From assembly GCF_005153485.1 (NCBI RefSeq), contig NZ_CP039740.1, forward strand, positions 434,001 through 498,000: a DNA stretch of 64,000 nt, in the 5' to 3' direction. The DNA is from Pseudolabrys sp. FHR47. Its GTDB lineage: Bacteria; Pseudomonadota; Alphaproteobacteria; Rhizobiales; Xanthobacteraceae. The notes beneath the pieces are model-generated. The model worked only from the letters and a program-made list of their open reading frames with translations, had not been told where the DNA came from and made no database searches. Of this stretch, positions 1 through 8,090 are shown in pieces (the first letter of the stretch is position 1; every line of letters begins with the position of its first letter). Position numbers and translations under genes: made by a program.

Positions 1-2
1 TG

Positions 3-194
3 TGCGGCTACGACCCGGCTCGTCTCGCTTCCATGGCGGTGCGGTTTTCGGCGCCGGTATTTCCTGGCGAAACGATCCGCACCGAGATCTGGCAGAACAG
101 CGATGAAGCGGGCGCTGTTGTCTCGTTCCGCGCCCGTGTTAAGGAGCGGGACGTCATCGCCATCAATAACGGGCGAGCCGAAGTAAAAGAGTAG
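3..194 (+). CDS. MaoC-like enoyl-CoA hydratase, C-terminal fragment
   Basis: The window opens inside this gene and 63 residues remain. They include RFSAPVFPGETIR, typical of the C-terminal half of MaoC-like hot-dog hydratases, which add water to 2-enoyl-CoA thioesters. The catalytic Asp/His motif would lie upstream and cannot be checked. The stop codon abuts the ribosome site (AGGAAA) of the acyl-CoA dehydrogenase nine bases downstream, so the two are almost certainly co-transcribed. The substrate is not deducible from this fragment. Confidence 0.7.
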   Translation, partial: CGYDPARLASMAVRFSAPVFPGETIRTEIWQNSDEAGAVVSFRARVKERDVIAINNGRAEVKE

Positions 195-203
195 AGGAAA
201 CGT

Positions 204-1364
204 ATGACCGGGCCGCGCGATCAATATAGCGATATTCGTGAATCCGTGCGCGCACTGTGCGCCAGGTTTCCCGGCGAATACTGGCGCGAGCTCGATCGCG
301 AGCGCGCTTATCCGACCGCCTTCGTCGATGCGCTGACCGAAGCCGGTTATCTCGCCGCCCTGATTCCGGAAGAGTATGGCGGCAGCGGTCTGCCGGTTTC
401 AGCCGCGGCCGCGGTGATGGAAGAAGTGCATGCGGCCGGCTGCAACGGCGCCGCCTGCCATGCGCAGATGTATACGATGGGGACCATCCTGCGGCACGGT
501 TCGCCGGCGCAGAAACAGGCCTATTTGCCCGGCATCGCCAGCGGCGACCTGCGGCTGCAGGCCTTCGGCGTGACCGAGCCGACCTCGGGGACCGATACTC
601 TGTCGCTGCGCACCACGGCGCGGCGCGAAGGCGATCACTATGTCATCAACGGTCAGAAGATCTGGACCTCGCGCGCCGAGCATTCCGACCTGATGCTGCT
701 GCTCGCGCGCACAACGCCGAAGGAAGAGGTCAAGAAGCGCACCGACGGCCTGTCGGTGTTTCTGGTGGACATGAAGCTAGCGCGTGGCGCCAGCATCACC
801 ATCAAGCCGATCCGTACCATGATGAACCACGCCACCACCGAGGTGTTCTTCGACGACCTTCGCGTGCCGGCGGAGAATCTCATCGGCGAGGAAGGCAAGG
901 GCTTCCGTTATATCCTCTCCGGCATGAACACCGAGCGCATCCTCATCGCCTCGGAGTGCATCGGCGACGCCAAGTGGTTCATCGACAAGGCGTCCGCCTA
1001 TGCCAAGGAGCGGGTGCTGTTCGGCCGTCCGATCGGTCAGAACCAGGGCGTTCAATTCCCCATCGCGCGCGCCTATGCGCAGATGCGCGCCGCCGAACTG
1101 ATGGTGCACGAGGCCTGCCGCAAATACGAAGCCGGCGAGGATCTCGGCGCCGAGGCGAACATGGCGAAGCTCTTGGCCGCCGACGCCTCATGGGCTGCCG
1201 CCGACATGTGCGTGCAGACGCATGGCGGCTTCGGCTTTGCCGAGGAATACGACGTCGAGCGCAAGTTCCGCGAAACGCGCCTCTATCAGGTGGCGCCGAT
1301 CTCGACCAATCTCATCCTGTCGTATCTGGCCGAGCATGTGCTTGGTTTGCCGAGGTCGTATTGA
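204..1364 (+). CDS. acyl-CoA dehydrogenase family protein
   Basis: A 386-residue flavoenzyme of the acyl-CoA dehydrogenase family, which oxidises acyl-CoA to 2-enoyl-CoA with FAD and passes electrons to ETF. Visible are the FAD/substrate segment VTEPTSGTD (about residue 123), the helix NTERILIASE (about 242-251) and the C-terminal segment QTHGGFGFAEEYDVER. The usual C-terminal catalytic Glu site (YEGT in many members) reads QVAPIST here. Glu244 in NTER matches the position of the base in isovaleryl-CoA and long-chain dehydrogenases, so it probably serves instead. It sits between a MaoC hydratase and a CoA-transferase, suggesting one acid-degradation operon. The substrate is unknown. Confidence 0.9.
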   Translation: MTGPRDQYSDIRESVRALCARFPGEYWRELDRERAYPTAFVDALTEAGYLAALIPEEYGGSGLPVSAAAAVMEEVHAAGCNGAACHAQMYTMGTILRHGSPAQKQAYLPGIASGDLRLQAFGVTEPTSGTDTLSLRTTARREGDHYVINGQKIWTSRAEHSDLMLLLARTTPKEEVKKRTDGLSVFLVDMKLARGASITIKPIRTMMNHATTEVFFDDLRVPAENLIGEEGKGFRYILSGMNTERILIASECIGDAKWFIDKASAYAKERVLFGRPIGQNQGVQFPIARAYAQMRAAELMVHEACRKYEAGEDLGAEANMAKLLAADASWAAADMCVQTHGGFGFAEEYDVERKFRETRLYQVAPISTNLILSYLAEHVLGLPRSY

Positions 1365-1375
1365 GCGCTTTCAAA

Positions 1376-2500
1376 ATGACTCTCCCTCTCGAAGGCATCC
1401 TCGTCGTCTCGGTCGAACAGGCCGTCGCCGCGCCGCAATGCACCTGCCGCCTCGCCGATGCCGGCGCGCGCGTCATCAAGGTCGAGCGGCCGGAAGGCGA
1501 TTTTGCCCGACACTACGATTACATCGTCCATGGCGAGAGCGCGCATCTGGTCTGGCTCAACCGCGGCAAGGAGTCGGTGGTCTGCGATCTCACCAAAGAA
1601 GAAGACAAGGCACTGCTCGAGGCGATGCTCGCAAAGGCCGACGTCTTCGTGCAGAACTTGAAACCCGGCGCGCTCGGCAAACTCGGCTTTTCATTCGAGC
1701 GCCTGCGCAAGGATTATCCCAAGCTGATCTGCGCCTCGATTTCCGGCTACGGCGAAAGCGGGCCCTACGCGCAGCGCAAGGCTTACGATCTTCTGATCCA
1801 GGCCGAGTCGGGTCTCGCGTCGGTGACCGGCGGGCCGGAAGCGCCGGCGCGCGTCGGCGTCTCCGTCGTGGATATCGCCGCCGGCCTCAGCGCCTATGAG
1901 GCGATTCTCGAGGCGCTGATCCGCCGCAGCCGCACCGGCGAGGGCGCCACTATCTCGGTGTCGATGTTCGATGCCATGGCGGAGTGGATGACGATTCCTC
2001 TGCTCAATCAGGAATGGGGCAATCCGTTCAAGCGCGTCGGCCTCAAGCATCCGACCATCGCGCCTTACGGCGTGTTCCAGACCCGCGACGGCGCCGACAT
2101 TCTGATCTCGATTCAAAACGACCGCGAATGGCGCGTGCTTGCCGACAAGGTGCTCGGCAATGCCGCGCTCGGCACCGACGAACGCTTTGCCACCAATCCG
2201 CAGCGTCAGGCCAATCGCGCCGAGACCGACGCCGCCGTCGCCGCGGTGTTCGGCGAGCAGGATGTCGAGCCCTTGATGAAGAAGCTCGCCGCCGCCGATA
2301 TTGCCTTCGCCCGCGTCAACGACTCGGCGCTGCTGTCAACGCATCCGCATCTGCGGCGCGTCACGGTCGGGACACCGAGCGGCCCGGCCTCAACGCCGGC
2401 GCCGGGCGCGCGCTTCGTCGGCGAGGAGCGCCACTACGGGGACATCCCGGCGCTCGGCGCGCATAGCGAAAAGATTCGGCAGGAGTTCTCGCCGCACTAG
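1376..2500 (+). CDS. CaiB/BaiF family III CoA-transferase
   Basis: This 374-residue protein is a family III CoA-transferase, which moves CoA between carboxylic acids. The N-terminal GILVVSVEQAVAAPQCTCRLADAG and KVERPEGDFAR segments are typical of the fold. Asp166 in VSVVDIAAG aligns with the catalytic aspartate of formyl-CoA transferase. The frame is open far upstream, but the ATG at 1376 is preferred: it lies 11 bases after the dehydrogenase stop and begins exactly where homology should start. As third gene of the operon it probably activates the acid that the dehydrogenase and hydratase then process. The substrate is undetermined. Confidence 0.9.
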   Translation: MTLPLEGILVVSVEQAVAAPQCTCRLADAGARVIKVERPEGDFARHYDYIVHGESAHLVWLNRGKESVVCDLTKEEDKALLEAMLAKADVFVQNLKPGALGKLGFSFERLRKDYPKLICASISGYGESGPYAQRKAYDLLIQAESGLASVTGGPEAPARVGVSVVDIAAGLSAYEAILEALIRRSRTGEGATISVSMFDAMAEWMTIPLLNQEWGNPFKRVGLKHPTIAPYGVFQTRDGADILISIQNDREWRVLADKVLGNAALGTDERFATNPQRQANRAETDAAVAAVFGEQDVEPLMKKLAAADIAFARVNDSALLSTHPHLRRVTVGTPSGPASTPAPGARFVGEERHYGDIPALGAHSEKIRQEFSPH

Positions 2501-2537
2501 ACCATGATCCATTCGGATTGAATCCGATCATGGTCTA
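2498..2537. repeat. inverted repeat between convergent genes
   Basis: A near-perfect palindrome. The 12-base arms TAGACCATGATC and GATCATGGTCTA enclose a second dyad, CGGATTGAATCCG. It starts at the stop codon of the CoA-transferase and could act as a bidirectional terminator against the convergent patatin gene, although no T-run follows. It may also be one of the dispersed palindromes common in Rhizobiales. Confidence 0.6.
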
Positions 2538-2550
2538 GCTTTTTGTTTGA

Positions 2551-2595
2551 GCATGATCTTTTCCGAAAACCGGTTCCCACTTTTCGGGATCATGC
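2551..2595. repeat. dispersed palindromic element (GCATGATC arms)
   Basis: The arms GCATGATC and GATCATGC enclose a second pair, CCGAAAA and TTTTCGG. I recognise this 45-base sequence as a palindromic intergenic element that recurs in Bradyrhizobium-like genomes (from memory, not searched). It lies between convergent genes and may form a hairpin in either transcript. Confidence 0.6.
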
Positions 2596-2614
2596 TCTAA
2601 CCGGCGGCGGGCGC

Positions 2615-3715
2615 TTAACTCTGCTCCGACGCTACTTCCGCCTTGAGATCGACGCTTGAGCGCACGCCGATATCGGCGAAGTGATTGTCGAGGAAGCGCC
2701 GTGCGGCGCGCTGGCCGAGCTTGCGCAATAAATCGAGCGACTCGAAATCGTTGCGCAGCTTGGTCGAGGCGGAGAAGCGCTCGCCCAGGCCGTCCATGAC
2801 GATGCGATGCACCTTGATATGGCGGTACTCGTTCGGCCCGGTGCCGTGCGGCAGCCGGCGCTGGTCGATCAGCCGGTTGACGAATTCGATGGCGCGCAGC
2901 TCGAACATTAGCGCCGAGTTGAAGGTGATCTCGTTGACGCGGCCCATGATCTCGCGCGTCGTCTGCGGGATTTTCTTGCGCATCAGCGGATTGATCTGGA
3001 CGATCAGAACGTCCTCCGTCTGCGTCGAGCGGAAGAACGGGAAGATCACCGGATTGCCGAGATAGCCGCCATCCCAGTAAGGCACGCCGTCGATCTCGAC
3101 CGCCTGAAACACGGCCGGCAGGCAGGCCGAGGCCATCACCGCTTCGGCGGAAATCTTGTCCTTCGGAAAGATATGCAGCTTCCCGGTCTGCACATTGGTC
3201 GCGGCGATGAATATCTGCCGGCCGTCCTTGCGCAAGCCGTCGAAATCGACAAAGCGCTCGATGAGGTCCTTGAGTGGATTGATGTTGAGCGGATTGAGAT
3301 CGTAGGGCGACAGTTGCTGCGACCACGCCTGCAGCCAGTTGAAGGTCGGCGAGCCTTCGCCAGGCCACAGCGCGAACAATTTGTCGGTGACGGCGCGCTG
3401 CACCGCCGGCAGGTCGCCGCCGAGGCTCGCCGCGCGCCAGAAATCGGCGAGGCGCTTGCGCGCTTCATCCGGGCCGCCGCGATTGAGGCCGTCGGCCAAC
3501 ATGACAGCGTTGACGGCGCCGGCCGAGGTGCCGGAAATGCCCTCGACAGCGAGGCGGCCGTCCTCGAGCAGATGATCGATCACGCCCCAGGTAAAGGCGC
3601 CATGCGCGCCGCCGCCCTGCAGCGCCAGATTGATGCGCTTCTTCTTCCCTCCGCCCGGCCGGGTTTGTTCGTCCTTCTGTTCGCCCCAGAACAGTCGCGA
3701 GAGAAAATCGTTCAT
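2615..3715 (-). CDS. patatin-like phospholipase family protein
   Basis: A 366-residue patatin-family serine hydrolase. It has the oxyanion-hole motif GGGAHG (34-39), the nucleophile elbow GTSAG with Ser64, and the catalytic DGG with Asp215, so the Ser-Asp dyad is complete. The frame continues upstream, but the start at MNDFLSRL is chosen because longer starts would run into the preceding bdhA gene. It begins 13 bases after the bdhA stop, so both probably share a transcript. Patatin relatives act on lipids and some act as PHB depolymerases. With bdhA as partner, a role in releasing or degrading hydroxybutyrate polymer is possible but unproven. Confidence 0.85.
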   Translation of the reverse strand: MNDFLSRLFWGEQKDEQTRPGGGKKKRINLALQGGGAHGAFTWGVIDHLLEDGRLAVEGISGTSAGAVNAVMLADGLNRGGPDEARKRLADFWRAASLGGDLPAVQRAVTDKLFALWPGEGSPTFNWLQAWSQQLSPYDLNPLNINPLKDLIERFVDFDGLRKDGRQIFIAATNVQTGKLHIFPKDKISAEAVMASACLPAVFQAVEIDGVPYWDGGYLGNPVIFPFFRSTQTEDVLIVQINPLMRKKIPQTTREIMGRVNEITFNSALMFELRAIEFVNRLIDQRRLPHGTGPNEYRHIKVHRIVMDGLGERFSASTKLRNDFESLDLLRKLGQRAARRFLDNHFADIGVRSSVDLKAEVASEQS

Positions 3716-3728
3716 GCGCCAAGCGCCA

Positions 3729-4511
3729 TTATTGCGCCACCCAGCCGCCGTCGATGGAATAGGCCGAGCCGGTGATTGAGGCGGCCGCGTCGCCCGACAG
3801 GAACACCGCGAGCGCGCCGATACTCTCCGGTTTGGTGAATTGGTGCATCGGCTGCTTTTCGGAGAGGAGCGCGATTTCTTCATCGCGCACCGGCTTTCCG
3901 GACGCTTTGGCGCGATCGTCGATCTGCTTCTGCACCAAAGGCGTCAGCACCCAGCCGGGGCAGATGGCGTTGCAGGTCACGCCGGCATTGGCGGCTTCGA
4001 TCGCAACCACTTTGGTGAGGCCGACGATGCCGTGCTTGGCCGCGACATAGGCGACCTTCTGCGCGCTGGCGACCAGTCCGTGCGCCGAAGCGATGTTGAT
4101 GATACGGCCCCATTTCCGCTTCTTCATGCCCGGCATCGCCGCGCGGATCGTATGGAAGGCCGACGACAGATTGATGGCGATGACCGCGTCCCAGCGCTCG
4201 ACCGGGAAGTCCTCGATGTTGGCGACGAACTGGATGCCGGCATTGTTGACCAGGACGTCGAGCGAGCCGAATTCCTTTTCCGTCGTTGCCACCATTTCGG
4301 CGATCTCGGCCGCCTTCGACATGTCGGCCCCCGAATAGCTGGCCTTGATGCCGAACTCCTTCTCGAGGCCGGAGCGGATCGCCTCGATCGTGTCCTTGTC
4401 GCCGAAGCCGTTGAGCATGAGGTTGGCGCCGTCGGCCGCCAGTGCCCGGGCGGTGGCGAGCCCGATGCCGGAGGTCGAGCCGGTGACGAGTGCGGTTTTG
4501 CCTTTGAGCAT
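3729..4511 (-). CDS. bdhA: D-3-hydroxybutyrate dehydrogenase
   Basis: A 260-residue short-chain dehydrogenase close to the 3-hydroxybutyrate dehydrogenase family, which oxidises D-3-hydroxybutyrate to acetoacetate with NAD in PHB and ketone-body use. The cofactor motif TGSTSGIG is at 10-17, NNAG at 89-92, and the catalytic set is Ser142, Tyr155 and Lys159. The QKVAYVAAKHG and GWVLTPLVQKQI segments are characteristic of the BdhA group. It leads a two-gene unit with the patatin gene. A TTGC-N3-GCAA palindrome lies about 86 bases upstream of its start and could be a PhaR site. Confidence 0.9.
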   Translation of the reverse strand: MLKGKTALVTGSTSGIGLATARALAADGANLMLNGFGDKDTIEAIRSGLEKEFGIKASYSGADMSKAAEIAEMVATTEKEFGSLDVLVNNAGIQFVANIEDFPVERWDAVIAINLSSAFHTIRAAMPGMKKRKWGRIINIASAHGLVASAQKVAYVAAKHGIVGLTKVVAIEAANAGVTCNAICPGWVLTPLVQKQIDDRAKASGKPVRDEEIALLSEKQPMHQFTKPESIGALAVFLSGDAAASITGSAYSIDGGWVAQ

Positions 4512-4596
4512 GGAAGTCCTCGTGATCGTTGAGGCCGTGTCGGCGCTGTGCGGTAGATGAACGGGTCGGAGGCTGTCTGGAACCTGCCCCTATTTT

Positions 4597-4611
4597 TATT
4601 GCGTCGCAATA
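4597..4611. promoter_or_regulatory. perfect palindrome in bdhA/zur intergenic region, possible PhaR operator
   Basis: TATTGCGTCGCAATA is an exact 15-base palindrome in the divergent promoter region between bdhA and the Zur-like gene. Its core fits TTGC-N3-GCAA, close to the TGC/GCA-type dyads described for PhaR repressors of PHB metabolism, and phaR itself is encoded at 16.9-17.5 kb. An alternative is autoregulation of the adjacent Fur-family gene, but the known AT-rich Zur and Fur boxes fit poorly. Confidence 0.4.
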
Positions 4612-4680
4612 TATATGTTGAAGCGGGCGACGCTGGAGCCGCTATCGGCTACACTTCGGCGTGACCGGCCGACCCTTTTG

Positions 4681-5208
4681 GTGAGCAGAACCGTGGCAAA
4701 AAAAGCCCAGGCACACGACCACAGCCGAGACATATTTCCGACGCCGGATCACGATCACGGTCGCTGCGCCGCGGACGCGATCGCGCATGCCGAGGCGGTC
4801 TGCGCTGCTAACAAGGAACGCCTGACGCCGATCCGCCGCCGCGTCCTCGAGGCCTTGCTGGCGAGCCATGCGCCCCTTGGCGCCTATGAGCTGATCGACC
4901 GGCTCGCCGATGCCGGCGAGGGCGGCCGCCCGGCGCCGATCACAATCTATCGCGCGCTCGACTTCTTGCGCGAGCAGGGCCTCGTCCACCGCATCGAAAG
5001 CCGCAACGCCTTCATCGCCTGCGTGCACAATCACGCCAGCGGCGATCCGGTGGTGTTCCTGATTTGCGACACCTGCGGTGCTGTCGGCGAAGCGACCGGC
5101 GCCGCTATTGCCGATGCCATCAAGGCGGCCACGCGCGCCGCCGGTTTCGCGCCCAAGACCCCGGTCATCGAAATCTCCGGAACCTGCGCGCATTGCAGAT
5201 CCACCTGA
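4681..5208 (+). CDS. zur: Fur-family regulator, Zur-like zinc sensor
   Basis: A Fur-superfamily repressor resembling Zur, which represses zinc uptake genes when zinc-loaded. It has a His-rich N-terminus (HDHSRD, PDHDHGRC), a winged helix (TPIRRRVLEALL to ITIYRALDFLREQGLVH), the sensor segment CVHNHASGD, and a structural zinc site from CDTC plus the C-terminal CAHC. The start is uncertain: the frame opens at an ATG at 4615, but the GTG at 4681 (or 4693) gives a length and N-terminus more usual for alphaproteobacterial Zur. No znu transporter is adjacent, so targets are elsewhere. Confidence 0.8.
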   Translation: MSRTVAKKAQAHDHSRDIFPTPDHDHGRCAADAIAHAEAVCAANKERLTPIRRRVLEALLASHAPLGAYELIDRLADAGEGGRPAPITIYRALDFLREQGLVHRIESRNAFIACVHNHASGDPVVFLICDTCGAVGEATGAAIADAIKAATRAAGFAPKTPVIEISGTCAHCRST

Positions 5209-5266
5209 TCAGGTCCGCCTGATCGCCGGTTGGCGTGACGCGACGCAACCGGTAAAGCATCGTCAT

Positions 5267-5336
5267 CGTCCGCGAAAGCGGACGATCCAGTAATCGGGGA
5301 CAACCGAGATTACTGGATGCCCCGCTTTTGCGGGGC
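5267..5336. repeat. composite palindromic intergenic element
   Basis: Three consecutive dyads: CGTCCGC/GCGGACG with a GAAA loop, ATCCAGTAATC/GATTACTGGAT, and GCCCCGC/GCGGGGC. The element fills the space between the Zur-like gene and the exporter. It has the build of Rhizobiales REP-like intergenic elements, and similar composites occur near 16.8, 21.3 and 41.4 kb. Confidence 0.7.
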
Positions 5337-5369
5337 ATGACAAAAAGTGCCGCCGGGAATCGCTTGTTC

Positions 5370-6305
5370 ATGTCGTCGACTGCGCCGTCGGAGCCGAACG
5401 CTCCGCCGATCCATCACCACACCACCCGTCCGCTCGATGCGATAGCCATCGCCGTCATCGTGCTGCTGTGCCTGTCGTGGGGTTTCAACCACGTCGCGGT
5501 GAAGCTGGCGCTGCATGACGTTCCGCCGATGCTGCAGGCGACGATCCGCTCCGTCATCGCGACGATCCTGGTCGCGGGATGGTGTGCGGTGCGGGGCATT
5601 CCGCTGTTCCGGCGTGACGGCACCTTGATCGCCGGCATCGCCGTCGGCCTCATGTTCGGCCTCGAGTTCATCCTGATCTATCAGGGCCTCGTCTATACGA
5701 CCGCGACCCGCGCGGCGGTGTTTCTCTATCTTGCGCCGTTCATCGTGGTGCTCGGCGCGCGCGTGCTGATGCCCGCAGACCGATTCCGTCCATCGCAATG
5801 GCTGGGTCTCGGTCTGTCGTTCGTCGGCATGATCGTGGCGTTCGGCGTCCCGACGCCGGCGCTCGATCCGCGGCAGACCCTCGGCGATCTGATGATGATC
5901 GGAGCCGCTGTTTTCTGGGCCGGTACCACGCTCATCATCAAGGCCAGCCGCCTCAACGGCACGTTCCCGGAAAAGGTGATGCTGTATCAGCTCGTCTCTT
6001 CGGCGCCGATGATGGCGCTCGCGGCGTGGTTCGCCGGCGAACGTATCGAACGCTGGCCGGACCAGCAGGCGCTGGCCTGGATGGCGTATCAGGCTGTCTG
6101 GGTCGTCAGCGTCACCTTCGTCATCTGGTTCGCGCTCATCAAGAAATATTCGGCCAGCCGCGTCTCGGCCTTCACCTTCCTGACGCCGTTGTTCGGCGTC
6201 GCCGCCGGTCATTTCGTCATGGGCGAGCCGCTGACGCTGGCCTTCCTGGCGGCTGTGGCCTTCGTTGCCGCCGGTCTTGTGCTGGTGAACAGACCGCGGA
6301 GCTGA
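5370..6305 (+). CDS. EamA/DMT-family transporter
   Basis: A 311-residue inner-membrane protein with about ten hydrophobic segments in two repeated EamA halves, typical of the drug/metabolite transporter superfamily (for example LSWGFNHVAVKLAL near the N-terminus and VVSVTFVIWFALIKKYSASR in the second half). It probably exports a small metabolite. The start MSSTAPSEP is preferred over a longer form that would begin inside the palindromic element. The substrate cannot be inferred. Thirteen bases separate its stop from the TPR protein gene. Confidence 0.85.
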   Translation: MSSTAPSEPNAPPIHHHTTRPLDAIAIAVIVLLCLSWGFNHVAVKLALHDVPPMLQATIRSVIATILVAGWCAVRGIPLFRRDGTLIAGIAVGLMFGLEFILIYQGLVYTTATRAAVFLYLAPFIVVLGARVLMPADRFRPSQWLGLGLSFVGMIVAFGVPTPALDPRQTLGDLMMIGAAVFWAGTTLIIKASRLNGTFPEKVMLYQLVSSAPMMALAAWFAGERIERWPDQQALAWMAYQAVWVVSVTFVIWFALIKKYSASRVSAFTFLTPLFGVAAGHFVMGEPLTLAFLAAVAFVAAGLVLVNRPRS

Positions 6306-6318
6306 TAGCTTTTTCGCT

Positions 6319-7167
6319 ATGCGCTCGAATTCCTCCGACGGCAAAGCGCGACCGGCCGCCGTGGCGGAGGCGCTGCAGCATGCGCGCCACGCGCTCGAAA
6401 CCGGCCGGCCCGTCGATGCCGAACGCATCGCGTCCGAAGTTCTTGCGGCCAATGCCGGCGAGCGCGAAGCGGCCAAGGTGCTCGGCTATGCGCTGATGAT
6501 GCTCGGCCGGGATGACGAAGCTGTCGCCGTTCTCGAAAAGGCCGCGCGCGGCAACCGCGATGCCGAAGCCGACACCGCTTACGGGATCGCGCTGCGGCAG
6601 GCCGGCCGCGGCGACGAGGCTATCGCGGCCTTCAATCGCGCCATCAAGCGCGATCCGAAATATCCGATGGCCTTCTACGAACTGGGCAGGACCTTGGCCG
6701 AACGCGGCCGCATAAATGAAGCCATCGCGGCGTACAGGCAGGGCATCGCGATCGCGCCGGCCATGATCGACATGATCGCCCGGCTCGGCAATTGCTACCT
6801 CGCCGCCGGTGACCGGAAGAATGCACGCCAGTGTTTCGAGCGCGTGCTCGGTCTTGCGCCGGGACATTATGCCGCCGCCGAAGCGCTCGGCATGGTGCTG
6901 ATAGACGATCGCGATTATGCGCAGGCCGCGGTTCTGTTTCGTGCCATGGTCACGGCCAATCCGGACAATGCACATGCCCGGCTCGGCCTCGCCAATTGCA
7001 TGCTGCATCTCGGCAAGGATGGCGCGGCCTATGACAACATGCGCGCGGCCGCCGAACGCGGTCCGAAGTTCTACGGGCAGGCGCTCCGCCTCGCCGTGAC
7101 CGCGCAGCGCGGCCGTTTCTGGCTACGCCCGAGCGATGCCGCCCGCGCCATCAAGGAAAAACGATAG
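6319..7167 (+). CDS. tetratricopeptide repeat protein
   Basis: A 282-residue soluble protein made of about six tandem TPR units (for example DEAVAVLEKAARGNRDAEA, DEAIAAFNRAIKRDPKYP, NEAIAAYRQGIAIAPAM, KNARQCFERVLGLAPGHY). TPR arrays form helical scaffolds that bind other proteins. No signal peptide or catalytic domain is visible. It starts 13 bases after the exporter gene and may share its transcript. The partner and function are unknown. Confidence 0.8.
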   Translation: MRSNSSDGKARPAAVAEALQHARHALETGRPVDAERIASEVLAANAGEREAAKVLGYALMMLGRDDEAVAVLEKAARGNRDAEADTAYGIALRQAGRGDEAIAAFNRAIKRDPKYPMAFYELGRTLAERGRINEAIAAYRQGIAIAPAMIDMIARLGNCYLAAGDRKNARQCFERVLGLAPGHYAAAEALGMVLIDDRDYAQAAVLFRAMVTANPDNAHARLGLANCMLHLGKDGAAYDNMRAAAERGPKFYGQALRLAVTAQRGRFWLRPSDAARAIKEKR

Positions 7168-7222
7168 CGTTTTCGAGCGAAGTGGATACCGGTTTGCGTG
7201 AGGAAAACGCGTCAAAACAAAA
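7167..7222. repeat. dispersed palindromic element (GCGTTTTC arms)
   Basis: The arms GCGTTTTC (7167-7174) and GAAAACGC (7203-7210) flank GAGCGAAGTGGATACCGG, followed by an A-rich tail. I recognise this as a repeat family frequent in Bradyrhizobium-like genomes. It lies between convergent genes and could serve as a terminator for both. Confidence 0.6.
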
Positions 7223-7226
7223 AGAG

Positions 7227-7946
7227 CTAGCGCTTCTGCGCGCGAAAATTCCGCCGGTAGACTCCGGTCTGCTGCGCCAGCGCTGTGGTCATGTCGCTGA
7301 GCTTCTTCGCGCGGTCAGGCGTCATCGTCTCGATGTGGCCGCTCCACAATTCGCGCTTCACCGGGATGCACTGCGCGACCGGTGTGCCCTTCGGCAGTAC
7401 GCCATTGAAATTTTCGTCGTGCCAGCGCGCCGGGAAGTTGACAAGATTGTCGGGAAACAGATCGGTGTCGACCATGCCGCTGATCGTGGTGAACGGCAGA
7501 TCGATCCTGTTGAGCGGATGGGTGAACAGCAGCGAATAGCCGGGCGGCGTTTCGATGGTCCAGAAATTGTTGAACTTGATGATGAAGCGGTCGTCTTTAA
7601 AGAACGGCGAGCCTTCGACCTGCGCGCCGTCATGGAAATCGATCGGCGAGCATGAGAACTTCGTGACCTCGGTCGCCGGCACCTCGCGCTCCCACGAGAA
7701 TTCGCCGTTCTCCACCTTGAGGTCGGCGGCCAGCGGGATGAAGAAGCCGTAGACCATGGCGTCGACCACCGGCGGGCATTTCTTGATGGTCATGACCTCC
7801 TGGTGGGCGGTCTCGCTGAAAGCCTTCTGCGCCATGGTCTTGAACCAGTGCGGCAGGCCCTGCACCGCGGGTATCGGGCGCGGCAGGATTGCCTCCAGCT
7901 CCGGCAGGCAGCGGAACGTGACCTTCATCTCGGTTGCCTGATCCAT
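7227..7946 (-). CDS. conserved protein of unknown function
   Basis: A 239-residue soluble protein that I cannot assign to a characterised family. It is rich in aromatic residues, with segments such as [29 protein letters not shown] and [15 protein letters not shown], and has no signal peptide or membrane segment. The start MDQATEM is supported by AAGGA eight bases upstream, and longer in-frame starts would lie antisense to ispG. It is divergent from ispG with 144 bases between. A methylotroph or Fe/2OG-type role has no direct support, so no function is proposed. Confidence 0.75.
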   Translation of the reverse strand: MDQATEMKVTFRCLPELEAILPRPIPAVQGLPHWFKTMAQKAFSETAHQEVMTIKKCPPVVDAMVYGFFIPLAADLKVENGEFSWEREVPATEVTKFSCSPIDFHDGAQVEGSPFFKDDRFIIKFNNFWTIETPPGYSLLFTHPLNRIDLPFTTISGMVDTDLFPDNLVNFPARWHDENFNGVLPKGTPVAQCIPVKRELWSGHIETMTPDRAKKLSDMTTALAQQTGVYRRNFRAQKR

Positions 7947-8090
7947 CGTTTCCTTGCCGTCGTTTGCCTGCGGAAAGGCGTCATTTTGCGTGGCAGTCAG
8001 GGCCGTAACAAGGCCCTTTGCGCCTGCGTTGACCCTGCCATATTTGTCTGGCACTCCCGTGCCGTCAGGACAGATAGAACGACCTTGCGC

